A program made the position numbers and the translations under genes. A DNA stretch of 15,214 bases from CAZVRZ01 sp964629965 (GTDB lineage: Bacteria > Chloroflexota > Anaerolineae > Anaerolineales > UBA4823): contig CAZVRZ010000127.1 in the NCBI GenBank assembly GCA_964629965.1, forward strand, positions 1-15,214, in the 5' to 3' direction. The notes under the pieces are model-generated. The model was given only the letters and a program-made list of their open reading frames with translations, searched no databases and was not told the origin of the DNA. Positions 1 to 6,328 of this stretch are shown here, piece after piece; the first letter of the stretch is position 1; every line of letters begins with the position of its first letter.

Positions 1-672
1 ATCCATTTCTCCTATGCCGAGCAGGCTACCCCGCGCGGCCTGGCAGATGCTTTTCGGGTGGGCAAAGATTTTGTGGCAGGAGAACCGGCCTGCCTGATAC
101 TGGGCGACAATATTTTCTTCGGACATGGCTTGCCGGCTCAGTTACGTTCTGCCGCACAACTGCAGGAAGGCGCCGTTGTGTTTGCCTATCCGGTCAAAGA
201 TCCGCAGCGTTACGGAGTGGTTGAGTTTGATGATAATAGCCTGGCACTGAGCATTGAGGAAAAGCCGGCAAAGCCCCGATCGAACTACGCTGTGCCGGGA
301 ATTTATTTTTATGATCGCCAGGTGGTTGATATTGCAGCCAACCTGAAGCCTTCGCCGCGCGGCGAGCTGGAAATCACCGATTTGAATAATGTTTACCTGC
401 AGAAAGGACAGCTGCGAGTAGAGGTTTTGGGCCGCGGGGTAGCCTGGCTGGATGCCGGTACGCACGAGTCCCTTTTACAAGCCGCTAATTTTGTCCAGGC
501 GGTTGAAGACCGCCAGGGTATGATGATCTCTTGCCCGGAAGAAATCGCATATCATCTGGGATATATCGATGCTGAACAGGTTCGCAAGGCAGCCGACGAG
601 ATGTCTGGCAATGGTTATGGAGCCTATTTGTCTAGAGTGCTTCAAGAACAGATTCCATTTCACCAGAGGTGA
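1..672 (+). CDS. rfbA: Glucose-1-phosphate thymidylyltransferase, 5'-truncated by the window edge
   Basis: Catalyses dTTP + glucose-1-phosphate to dTDP-glucose + PPi, the first step of dTDP-L-rhamnose synthesis in the cytoplasm. The reading frame is open from base 1, giving 223 visible residues. RfbA proteins are about 290 residues, so roughly 70 N-terminal residues, including the G-rich nucleotide-binding loop, lie upstream. Visible motifs are LILGDNIFFGHG (residues 32-43, with the metal-binding Asp36), a YGVVEFD segment, EEKPAKPRSNYAVPGIYFYD and WLDAGTHESL (149-158, with the second conserved Asp). The methionine usually assigned near base 58 would be an internal GTG, not a real start. The stop overlaps the Shine-Dalgarno of rfbD, so the two genes are translationally linked. 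Family assignment is very secure; only the missing 5' end is unknown. Confidence 0.95.
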   Translation: MHFSYAEQATPRGLADAFRVGKDFVAGEPACLILGDNIFFGHGLPAQLRSAAQLQEGAVVFAYPVKDPQRYGVVEFDDNSLALSIEEKPAKPRSNYAVPGIYFYDRQVVDIAANLKPSPRGELEITDLNNVYLQKGQLRVEVLGRGVAWLDAGTHESLLQAANFVQAVEDRQGMMISCPEEIAYHLGYIDAEQVRKAADEMSGNGYGAYLSRVLQEQIPFHQR

Positions 673-674
673 CC

Positions 675-1553
675 ATGCGCATTTTATTATTAGGAAATAC
701 CGGTCAGCTTGGCTATGAACTGGAGCGTTCCCTGGCAGCCTTGGGTTCGATCGCCTCGTTCGACTATCCTGCCATCAACCTGGGGCAGCCGGAAAGTGTT
801 CGCACCATCATTCAAGAGTATCGCCCGCAGGTGATCGTCAATGCCACGGCCTATACCGCGGTCGACCGGGCAGAAACCGAACCAGATCTGGCATATGCGG
901 TGAACAGCCGGGCGCCGGCGATCCTGGCAGAAGAGGCCAAAAAACAAAGCATAGCATTGATCCATTATTCAACGGATTATGTTTTTGATGGGCTCAAGGG
1001 TGCGCCGAACAAAGAAACGGATCCCACCAATCCTTTGAGTGTATACGGTAAGAGTAAGTTGGAAGGCGAACAGGCCATTCGTAGTATCGGCGGCAGCTTC
1101 TTGATCTTGCGTACTGCCTGGGTATACAGCCTGAGACGAGACAGTTTTGTCACGAAGGTATTACAGTGGGGACGGCAGCAGCGCACTTTACGCCTGGTCA
1201 CCGATCAGGTCAGCAACCCCACCTGGTGTCGCACACTTGCGGAGGCGACCTCCCTGGCCCTGGCGTGCGGTCGAGGCGATCCGGTCAGTTGGCTGGCGGA
1301 ACGCGCCGGGCTGTATCACCTGGCCGGCGATGGGTATGCCAGCCGGTTAGAATGGAGCCGGCAAATTCTTGCCAACGATCCTAATAAGGATCAACAAATT
1401 GTCGAAGAGATCCAATCTGCATTGACCGCCGATTTCCCCACGGCCGCGCCAAGACCGTTGTTCTCGGCGCTGGACTGCAGCCTGTTCTATGATACCTTTG
1501 GATTGCGCATGCCAGATTGGGGTACAATATTGCAACTGGCCATGCAAGTTTAG
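675..1553 (+). CDS. rfbD: dTDP-4-dehydrorhamnose reductase
   Basis: Reduces dTDP-4-dehydro-L-rhamnose to dTDP-L-rhamnose with NAD(P)H, the last step of the pathway. The protein has 292 residues, normal for RfbD. Seen in the sequence: N-terminal Rossmann motif GNTGQLG (residues 7-13), the family signature STDYVFDG (99-106), and the SDR catalytic pair Tyr124/Lys128 in VYGKSK. I chose ATG 675 because AGAGGTGA lies just upstream at good spacing; a GTG at 669 in the same frame is an alternative adding two residues. The gene begins within a few bases of the rfbA stop, so both sit in one operon. rfbB (dehydratase) and rfbC (3,5-epimerase) are absent here and presumably lie upstream. Confidence in function is high. 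Confidence 0.95.
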   Translation: MRILLLGNTGQLGYELERSLAALGSIASFDYPAINLGQPESVRTIIQEYRPQVIVNATAYTAVDRAETEPDLAYAVNSRAPAILAEEAKKQSIALIHYSTDYVFDGLKGAPNKETDPTNPLSVYGKSKLEGEQAIRSIGGSFLILRTAWVYSLRRDSFVTKVLQWGRQQRTLRLVTDQVSNPTWCRTLAEATSLALACGRGDPVSWLAERAGLYHLAGDGYASRLEWSRQILANDPNKDQQIVEEIQSALTADFPTAAPRPLFSALDCSLFYDTFGLRMPDWGTILQLAMQV

Positions 1554-1576
1554 GCTAACTATTCAAGAAAGGGTAG

Positions 1577-1583
1577 AGAGGAC
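1577..1583 (+). promoter_or_regulatory. Ribosome binding site that decides a CTG start
   Basis: GAGAGGA at 1577-1583 sits 2 bases before CTG 1586, with its core about 5-7 bases upstream. An in-frame TAG at 1574-1576 closes the frame above. No ATG, GTG or TTG lies in frame between this stop and GTG 1619, which is already inside the beta-strand leading into the NAD-binding glycine motif. The site therefore points to CTG 1586 as the initiation codon. Confidence 0.6.
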
Positions 1584-1585
1584 AA

Positions 1586-2551
1586 CTGACCGACTTTTGG
1601 AAAGATAAGCGTGTAATAGTGACCGGCGGCGCCGGTTTCCTGGGTTCTTTTCTGCTTGAAAAACTTCGCCAAAGCGGCGCAGCCGAGATCTTTGTGCCGC
1701 TGATTGAAGAGTATGACCTGGTGCAGTTAAGTGAAATTCAGCGCATGTATAACCGGGCTTTGGCAGGGGATGGTCAGCGGAAATTGAAAACCGTTGTGAT
1801 CCACCTGGCGGCTTTGGTAGGCGGAATTGGCGCCAATCGAGCCCGCCCGGCAGAATTCTTCTATATTAACTTGTTGATGGGGGTGCAGTTGATGCACGAA
1901 GCCTGGAAGCGCGGCCTGGATAAATTTGTTGCCCTGGGAACGATTTGTGCCTATCCCAAGTTTACTCCCATCCCCTTTAGAGAAGAAAACCTTTGGATGG
2001 GCTACCCGGAAGAGACCAATGCCCCTTACGCGTTGGCTAAGAAGATGCTTCTAGTGCAGGCTCAAGCCTACCGCGAACAATATGGTTACAATGCGATCTA
2101 CTTGATGCCTGTCAACCTGTATGGGCCGCGCGACAACTTCAACCTGGAGACATCTCACGTGATCCCTGCCCTGATCCGTAAATGCATCGAAGCCCAGGAT
2201 CGCGGTGATGATCAGGTGGTGCTGTGGGGCGATGGTTCGCCCACCCGAGAGTTCCTGTACGCCGGGGATGCCGCTGAAGGTATTATGCTGGCTGCTGAAC
2301 GCTATGATGGCGCTGAACCCGTCAACCTGGGTTCGGGTTTTGAGATCAGTATCAAGTACCTGGCTGAATTGATTGCTCGCCTGACCGGGTTTGCTGGCAA
2401 GCTGGTGTGGGATACGAACAAACCCAATGGCCAGCCACGCCGGGCCTTGGATACCAGCAGAGCAGAACAATATTTTGGTTTTCGCGCCCAGACCGACTTT
2501 GAAGAAGGATTGGCCAACACCATTGCGTGGTACCGGCAGAACCGGAAGTAA
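1586..2551 (+). CDS. fcl: GDP-L-fucose synthase-like NAD(P)-dependent epimerase/reductase, probable CTG start
   Basis: Extended-SDR protein of the GDP-L-fucose synthase (Fcl/WcaG) type. That family converts GDP-4-keto-6-deoxy-D-mannose to GDP-L-fucose by 3,5-epimerisation and 4-reduction. Read from CTG 1586 it has 321 residues, the family length, and the N-terminus TDFWKDKRVIVTGGAGFLG is the expected strand plus dinucleotide loop (glycines 14, 15, 17, 20). The GTG at 1619 would delete the first beta-strand. Other motifs: GTICAYP (118-124, with the conserved Cys), catalytic Tyr148/Lys152 in YALAKK, VNLYGPRDNF, LETSHVIPALIRK and WGDGSPTREFLY, all typical of Fcl. The partner dehydratase gmd is not in the window, and the next genes are for CMP activation, so the true substrate could be a related 4-keto sugar. 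It starts 32 bases after rfbD and ends 29 bases before the next gene. Confidence 0.82.
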   Translation: MTDFWKDKRVIVTGGAGFLGSFLLEKLRQSGAAEIFVPLIEEYDLVQLSEIQRMYNRALAGDGQRKLKTVVIHLAALVGGIGANRARPAEFFYINLLMGVQLMHEAWKRGLDKFVALGTICAYPKFTPIPFREENLWMGYPEETNAPYALAKKMLLVQAQAYREQYGYNAIYLMPVNLYGPRDNFNLETSHVIPALIRKCIEAQDRGDDQVVLWGDGSPTREFLYAGDAAEGIMLAAERYDGAEPVNLGSGFEISIKYLAELIARLTGFAGKLVWDTNKPNGQPRRALDTSRAEQYFGFRAQTDFEEGLANTIAWYRQNRK

Positions 2552-2580
2552 TCATCACCACCGAACGTTGTGGAGAACTC

Positions 2581-3267
2581 ATGGCTAAGATGGCAGCGCT
2601 GGTGCCCATGCGGCACCATTCTCAACGAGTACCCGGAAAAAATTATCGGAATATGGCTGGCAAGCCGTTGTTCCATTACGTTATCAGAACGTTGTTGGAT
2701 TGTCCACAAATCGATCGGGTGGTGGTGGATACGGATAGCGAGCCGGTCATGCAAGGGCTGAGAGAGTATTTCCCATCCGTGATGATCATCGAACGCCCCG
2801 ATTGGCTGCGCGCGGATCAAATCCCAATGAACGAAATCCTGGCGTACGATACTTCCCAAGTCCAAGCTGAATTTTATCTGCAGACTCATTCTACCAATCC
2901 GCTGCTCTCGGTCGATTCGGTACAGCGTGCGATCCAAGTCTTTTGGTCTAACCACCCGGCTTATGATTCGCTTTTTTCTGTAACCCGGCTGCAAACCCGC
3001 TTGTGGGATCAATTGGGGCGGGCCATTAACCATAACCCGGCGATCTTATTGCAAACGCAAGATTTGCCACCTGTTTATGAAGAAAATTCTTGCATCTACA
3101 TTTTTTCGCGGGAAATTCTGATGACGCGCCGCAATCGCCTGGGAGAGCGTCCCCTGATGTTTGAGATACCCGCCCTGGAATCTTTCGATATCGATGATGA
3201 GTTGGATTTTGACATGACCGAAATGATGATGCTGCGCCAGCGCGCTAGTTCGAAACAGGATACTTAA
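2581..3267 (+). CDS. Acylneuraminate cytidylyltransferase-family protein (CMP-sugar synthetase)
   Basis: Expected to couple CTP to a sugar acid or similar acid, releasing PPi, as NeuA and KdsB do. The protein has 228 residues from ATG 2581, chosen because GGAG lies 7-8 bases upstream. An in-frame GTG at 2527 would add 18 residues overlapping the previous gene. Seen: a modified nucleotide loop PMRHHSQRVPGKN (residues 9-21; NeuA usually has ARGGSxxIPxKN, so Arg11, Ser14, Lys20 and Asn21 are kept while the glycines are replaced by His), AGKPL, DTDSE (50-54), QTHSTNPLL (101-109, cf. QPTSPLL), YEENSCIYIF and the C-terminal metal motif DIDDELDF (203-210). No NeuB- or KdsA-type synthase is nearby, so the acceptor is unknown. 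The stop is one base before the next ATG, so it is operonic with the following dehydrogenase. Confidence 0.85.
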   Translation: MAKMAALVPMRHHSQRVPGKNYRNMAGKPLFHYVIRTLLDCPQIDRVVVDTDSEPVMQGLREYFPSVMIIERPDWLRADQIPMNEILAYDTSQVQAEFYLQTHSTNPLLSVDSVQRAIQVFWSNHPAYDSLFSVTRLQTRLWDQLGRAINHNPAILLQTQDLPPVYEENSCIYIFSREILMTRRNRLGERPLMFEIPALESFDIDDELDFDMTEMMMLRQRASSKQDT

Positions 3268-3268
3268 A

Positions 3269-4219
3269 ATGCTGGATGTGCTTTTTTCTGCCCCTTATAT
3301 GATTCCTTATCTGGAACGCTTTCGACCTGTTTTAGAGCGATATGATATCCAGTTGATCGTTCCCAATGTTCGAGAGCGCCTCTCTGAAGACGAGATCCTG
3401 CGTTATGCGGGCCAGTTTGATGGCACGATCTGTGGCGATGATCGCTATTCGGCCCGGGTTTTGGAAGCTTGTCTGCCGCGTTTGAAGGTGATCTCCAAAT
3501 GGGGGACGGGCATCGATTCGATTGATCGAGAGGCGGCGGCTCGCCTGGGCATCCAGGTGCGCAACACTCCCAATGCCTTTACCCTGCCGGTTGCCGATAC
3601 GGTCATGGGCTATATCCTGGCATATGCTCGCCGCCAACCCTGGATGGATCGCGACATAAAGGCTGGCAAATGGAATAAGATCCCTGGATGTTCGCTCAGC
3701 GAGTGCACCTTGGGCGTGGTGGGTGTCGGCAACTGCGGTAAGGCAATTATCCGCCGGGCGCGCGCCTTTGGTATGAAGTTGTTGGGTAATGATATCGTGC
3801 CCATCGCGCCGGATTTTATCCTGGAGAATGGCGTCGAAATGACCAGCCTGCAGGATTTGTTGGCGCGGGCAGATTTTGTCAGCCTCAACTGTGATCTGAA
3901 TCCAACCAGCTTTCACCTGATGAATGAAAACACGCTTAAGATGATGAAGAAAACGGGGATTTTGGTCAATTGTGCTCGGGGGCCCATTGTGGACGAGCCA
4001 GCTCTCGTTAAGGCTTTACAGGCAGGCTGGATTGCCGGTGCGGCGCTGGATGTCTTTGAAGCCGAGCCGCTTCCATTGGATAGCCCATTGAACAAGATGG
4101 ATCAGGTGATGCTGGCGCCGCACAACGCCAACTCTAGCCCGGAAGCCTGGGAGCGTGTGCATTGGAACACGATCCGCAATCTGCTGGAGGGACTGGAATT
4201 GCCCTTTGAGAAGGAGTAA
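3269..4219 (+). CDS. D-isomer-specific 2-hydroxyacid dehydrogenase (phosphoglycerate dehydrogenase-like)
   Basis: NAD-dependent interconversion of a 2-hydroxy acid and a 2-oxo acid; a cytoplasmic enzyme of 316 residues, normal for the family without the extra ACT domain of SerA. Seen: Rossmann loop GVGNCG (152-157) with Asp175 at the end of strand 2, which favours NAD; and the catalytic triad Arg237 (NCARGPIVDE), Glu266 (DVFEAEP) and His285 (APHNANSS). The KWGTGIDSID segment is like phosphoglycerate dehydrogenases. It starts one base after the cytidylyltransferase and is followed 4 bases later by an SDR. In this context the substrate is more likely part of a sugar-acid pathway than serine synthesis, but that is inference. 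Family very secure; substrate unknown. Confidence 0.9.
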   Translation: MLDVLFSAPYMIPYLERFRPVLERYDIQLIVPNVRERLSEDEILRYAGQFDGTICGDDRYSARVLEACLPRLKVISKWGTGIDSIDREAAARLGIQVRNTPNAFTLPVADTVMGYILAYARRQPWMDRDIKAGKWNKIPGCSLSECTLGVVGVGNCGKAIIRRARAFGMKLLGNDIVPIAPDFILENGVEMTSLQDLLARADFVSLNCDLNPTSFHLMNENTLKMMKKTGILVNCARGPIVDEPALVKALQAGWIAGAALDVFEAEPLPLDSPLNKMDQVMLAPHNANSSPEAWERVHWNTIRNLLEGLELPFEKE

Positions 4220-4223
4220 AGTC

Positions 4224-4991
4224 ATGGGACCTGGAAATAAGCGTGTCGTTTTGATCACGGGGGCGGCAGGAGGCATTGGGCGAGCCACTGTCAAGCTGTT
4301 TGCTCAAAAAGGCTGGTCGGTGATTGGGGTAGATCGCGCCCCGTTTGGTGAAGCATATCCCACAGATGGCCTCTATATTCAAGCCGATATCTCGCGCGCG
4401 GAAGACCTGGATGCGATTTATACGCAAGCCCAGTCCTTCACTAACACCTTGTCGGCGTTGGTAAACAATGCTGCAGTTCAAATATGTAAGCCCATGTTGG
4501 AAACTACGGTGGAAGAGTGGGATACGGTGATGGCTTCTAACCTGCGCTCTGTGTTCCTGAGCGTAAAACTGGCGCATCCATTGCTGAAGACAGCCGGCGG
4601 CGGGGCGGTGGTGAATGTGTCATCGGTGCATGCGGTTGCTACCTCTGCCAATATCGCAGCGTATGCCGCCTCGAAAGGCGGTCTGTTGGCATTGACGCGG
4701 GCCATGGCGATCGAATTTGCTCCCGATAATATCCGGGTGAATGCCATTTTACCCGGCGCGGTGGATACCCCCATGCTGCGGGCGGGAATGAACCGGGGGC
4801 ATGTCGGCGGTTCTCGGATCGAAGAAAGATTGGATAACCTGGCGCGCAAGACGGTGAATGGGCGCATCGGCCAACCACAGGAGATCGCTCACGCCATTTA
4901 TTTCCTTGCCGATGCCGAACAATCTTCGTTCATGACCGGGCAGGCAATGGTGGTAGATGGCGGCGCAACGGCCAGGCTGAGCACGGAGTAA
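4224..4991 (+). CDS. Classical short-chain dehydrogenase/reductase
   Basis: NAD(P)-dependent alcohol/ketone oxidoreductase of the FabG-like classical SDR type, 255 residues. Seen: TGAAGGIG (12-19), acidic Asp37 at the end of strand 2 (NAD preference), NNAAV (81-85), active-site Ser133/134 in NVSSVHA, Tyr147/Lys151 in YAASK, PGAVDTPM and the C-terminal FMTGQAMVVDGGA. ATG 4224 is chosen because AAGGAG at 4211-4216 lies 7 bases upstream; a longer frame back to 4155 would run into the preceding gene and has no family homology. It completes a four-gene cassette with the Fcl-like reductase, cytidylyltransferase and hydroxyacid dehydrogenase. Substrate unknown; an oxidation/reduction of the same intermediate as the hydroxyacid dehydrogenase is plausible. 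Confidence 0.9.
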   Translation: MGPGNKRVVLITGAAGGIGRATVKLFAQKGWSVIGVDRAPFGEAYPTDGLYIQADISRAEDLDAIYTQAQSFTNTLSALVNNAAVQICKPMLETTVEEWDTVMASNLRSVFLSVKLAHPLLKTAGGGAVVNVSSVHAVATSANIAAYAASKGGLLALTRAMAIEFAPDNIRVNAILPGAVDTPMLRAGMNRGHVGGSRIEERLDNLARKTVNGRIGQPQEIAHAIYFLADAEQSSFMTGQAMVVDGGATARLSTE

Positions 4992-5018
4992 TTAGGCAGT
5001 CGTTTTCGGGAGGTACAT

Positions 5019-5162
5019 ATGCATACGGAAAAAGGCGAAAAGATGACGACAAGAAAACCTGTTCTGAATGAAGATTGGCTGGCTGTGATCCTGGCTTTTG
5101 CCATCATCCTGCTGGCGGCGCTGCAGATTCTGGGCAAGAACGGCATCAATATTACATTCTAA
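5019..5162 (+). CDS. Small single-helix membrane protein upstream of a YeiH-family transporter
   Basis: A 47-residue frame with a strong Shine-Dalgarno (GGGAGGT, 5008-5014, 4-5 bases before ATG 5019). An internal ATG at 5043 is a weaker alternative start. A charged N-terminus (about residues 1-20, ending NEDW) is followed by one hydrophobic helix (about 21-38, LAVILAFAIILLAALQIL) and a short polar tail. It ends 15 bases before the transporter start, whose own ribosome site (TAGGAGA) follows the stop. From memory, longer YeiH-family proteins carry an N-terminal extension with an EDWxAV-plus-helix pattern. This peptide may be that segment encoded separately, but I cannot verify it here. Coding status is supported by the ribosome site, tight spacing and composition; function is unknown. 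Confidence 0.7.
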   Translation: MHTEKGEKMTTRKPVLNEDWLAVILAFAIILLAALQILGKNGINITF

Positions 5163-5177
5163 ATAGGAGATGCAGAT

Positions 5178-6263
5178 ATGAAGGCTAACCCAAGCGCTCC
5201 ATCTCAAAAGTCCAATAAATTGACCGGCTTTATTGCCGGCCTGGTGATCGTTCTGTTCCTTTCCATCGCGGCCTGGTGGATCTCCAGGCAAGTGTATGCC
5301 ATGAAGCTGCCCTTGGGCATTCCGGGGAAAGCGCTGGAGTTCCCATTATGGGCCGCGCTGATGGGCTTGATCGGCAACGCGCTGCTAAAGGCAGCGAGGA
5401 TCCACGAGCTTGTCCGGCCTGGCATCCGCACCGAGCTTTTCTTGAAAGTGGGCCTGGTTTTACTGGGCGCCAGCATCAACCTTTCCTTGCTTGTCACAGC
5501 CGCCGGCGGGGCGATCTTGCAGGGCTTCATCATGATCACCTGCGTATTTTTCTTTTCCTGGTGGTTGGGCGGCAAATTTGGCCTGGATGACAAGTTTAGA
5601 GCGGTGATGTCTACCGCATTGGCCGTATGCGGCGTTTCGGCGGCCATTGCTGCGGCTGGTTCTGTACTGGCCAAGAAAGAGCAGGTAACGTACGTGACTG
5701 CCCTGGTGATCGTGGTGGCTTTGCCTCTCATGGTGATTGCTCCCCTCTTGGCCCAGGCAATGCATTTATCGGATGTGGTGGCGGGCGCCTGGTTTGGCGG
5801 CAACATCGATACCACCGCAGCGGTCGTTGGCGCAGGCACCATCTTCAGCGAAGAAGCGCAGAAGGTAGCATCCATCGTCAAATCGACCCAAAATGCCCTG
5901 ATTGGCCTGGTCGCCTTTCTGTTGGCGATAGCTTTCGCCATGCGCGATGAGAGCGGCGAAATCAAGCGCCCCAGCGCCCGCATGATCTGGGATCGTTTTC
6001 CAAAGTTTGTCCTGGGGTTTGTGGTGGCCTCGGTCTTATACACCCTGGGTTGGATCGATGGCGGCAAAGGCACGGCGATCGAGGCGGTTAAGAATTGGGC
6101 TTTTACCCTGGCTTTTGTGTGCATGGGATTGGAGCTTTCGGTCAGCGAATTCAAGCGCATGGGCTGGAAGCCGGTGGCGGTTTTCTTGCTGGTGACGCTG
6201 TTCAACACGCTGCTGGCGTTGGGCGTGGCTTGGGTTATTTTTGGGTATTTGTTTGCGGTATAA
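5178..6263 (+). CDS. YeiH/UPF0324 family membrane transporter ('putative sulfate exporter')
   Basis: Polytopic inner-membrane protein of 361 residues with about ten hydrophobic segments, matching the YeiH family (PF03601). The label 'sulfate exporter' comes from a few sulfonate-degradation clusters; most members have no tested substrate. Seen: a first helix after about 14 polar residues, then PLWAALMGLIGNAL, KVGLVLLGASINLSLL, the conserved VCGVSAAIAAAG turn, GAWFGGNIDTTAAVVGAG (a re-entrant-like loop rich in Gly, Asp and Thr), KSTQNALIGLVAF and a C-terminal helix. Start ATG 5178 has TAGGAGA upstream at good spacing. It follows the 47-residue helix gene and probably shares its transcript with the SDR cassette. 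A membrane transporter inside a sugar-nucleotide locus is unusual; the cargo may be an anionic product or by-product, but nothing in the sequence shows this. Confidence 0.88.
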   Translation: MKANPSAPSQKSNKLTGFIAGLVIVLFLSIAAWWISRQVYAMKLPLGIPGKALEFPLWAALMGLIGNALLKAARIHELVRPGIRTELFLKVGLVLLGASINLSLLVTAAGGAILQGFIMITCVFFFSWWLGGKFGLDDKFRAVMSTALAVCGVSAAIAAAGSVLAKKEQVTYVTALVIVVALPLMVIAPLLAQAMHLSDVVAGAWFGGNIDTTAAVVGAGTIFSEEAQKVASIVKSTQNALIGLVAFLLAIAFAMRDESGEIKRPSARMIWDRFPKFVLGFVVASVLYTLGWIDGGKGTAIEAVKNWAFTLAFVCMGLELSVSEFKRMGWKPVAVFLLVTLFNTLLALGVAWVIFGYLFAV

Positions 6264-6292
6264 CCGGCTTAGTATTTGTAGTATACGGCAGT

Positions 6293-6301
6293 TGTTATAA
6301 C
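6293..6301 (+). promoter_or_regulatory. Candidate extended -10 promoter for the wbp block
   Basis: TGT-TATAAC (TGn plus a 5/6 match to TATAAT) lies in the 65-base gap before wbpI, 28-36 bases upstream of its ATG. No good -35 is visible at the usual distance (TATTTG at 6273-6278 is poor), as is common for extended -10 promoters. It coincides with a change of gene function and base composition. Confidence 0.4.
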
Positions 6302-6328
6302 CAGATTGACGCGAGGTAATGAAAAAAC

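Noticed and set aside
1523..1528. TACAAT in the 3' end of rfbD as a promoter for the Fcl-like gene
   Set aside because: The nearest -35-like TTGGAT gives 19-base spacing and there is no TGn extension; rfbD and the next gene are close enough to be co-transcribed.
2302..3033. 243-codon open frame on the - strand
   Set aside because: It spans the junction of two well-supported + strand genes, has no ribosome site and shows no recognisable motif.
3332..3916. 194-codon open frame on the - strand
   Set aside because: It is antisense to the D-2-hydroxyacid dehydrogenase, whose catalytic triad is intact; its composition looks like a mirror of the coding strand.
5204..6208. Long open frame of about 334 codons on the - strand opposite the YeiH-family gene
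   Set aside because: It is rich in Thr, Ala, Pro and Arg with no family pattern and lies fully antisense to a clear membrane protein; it is a shadow of that gene's codon bias.
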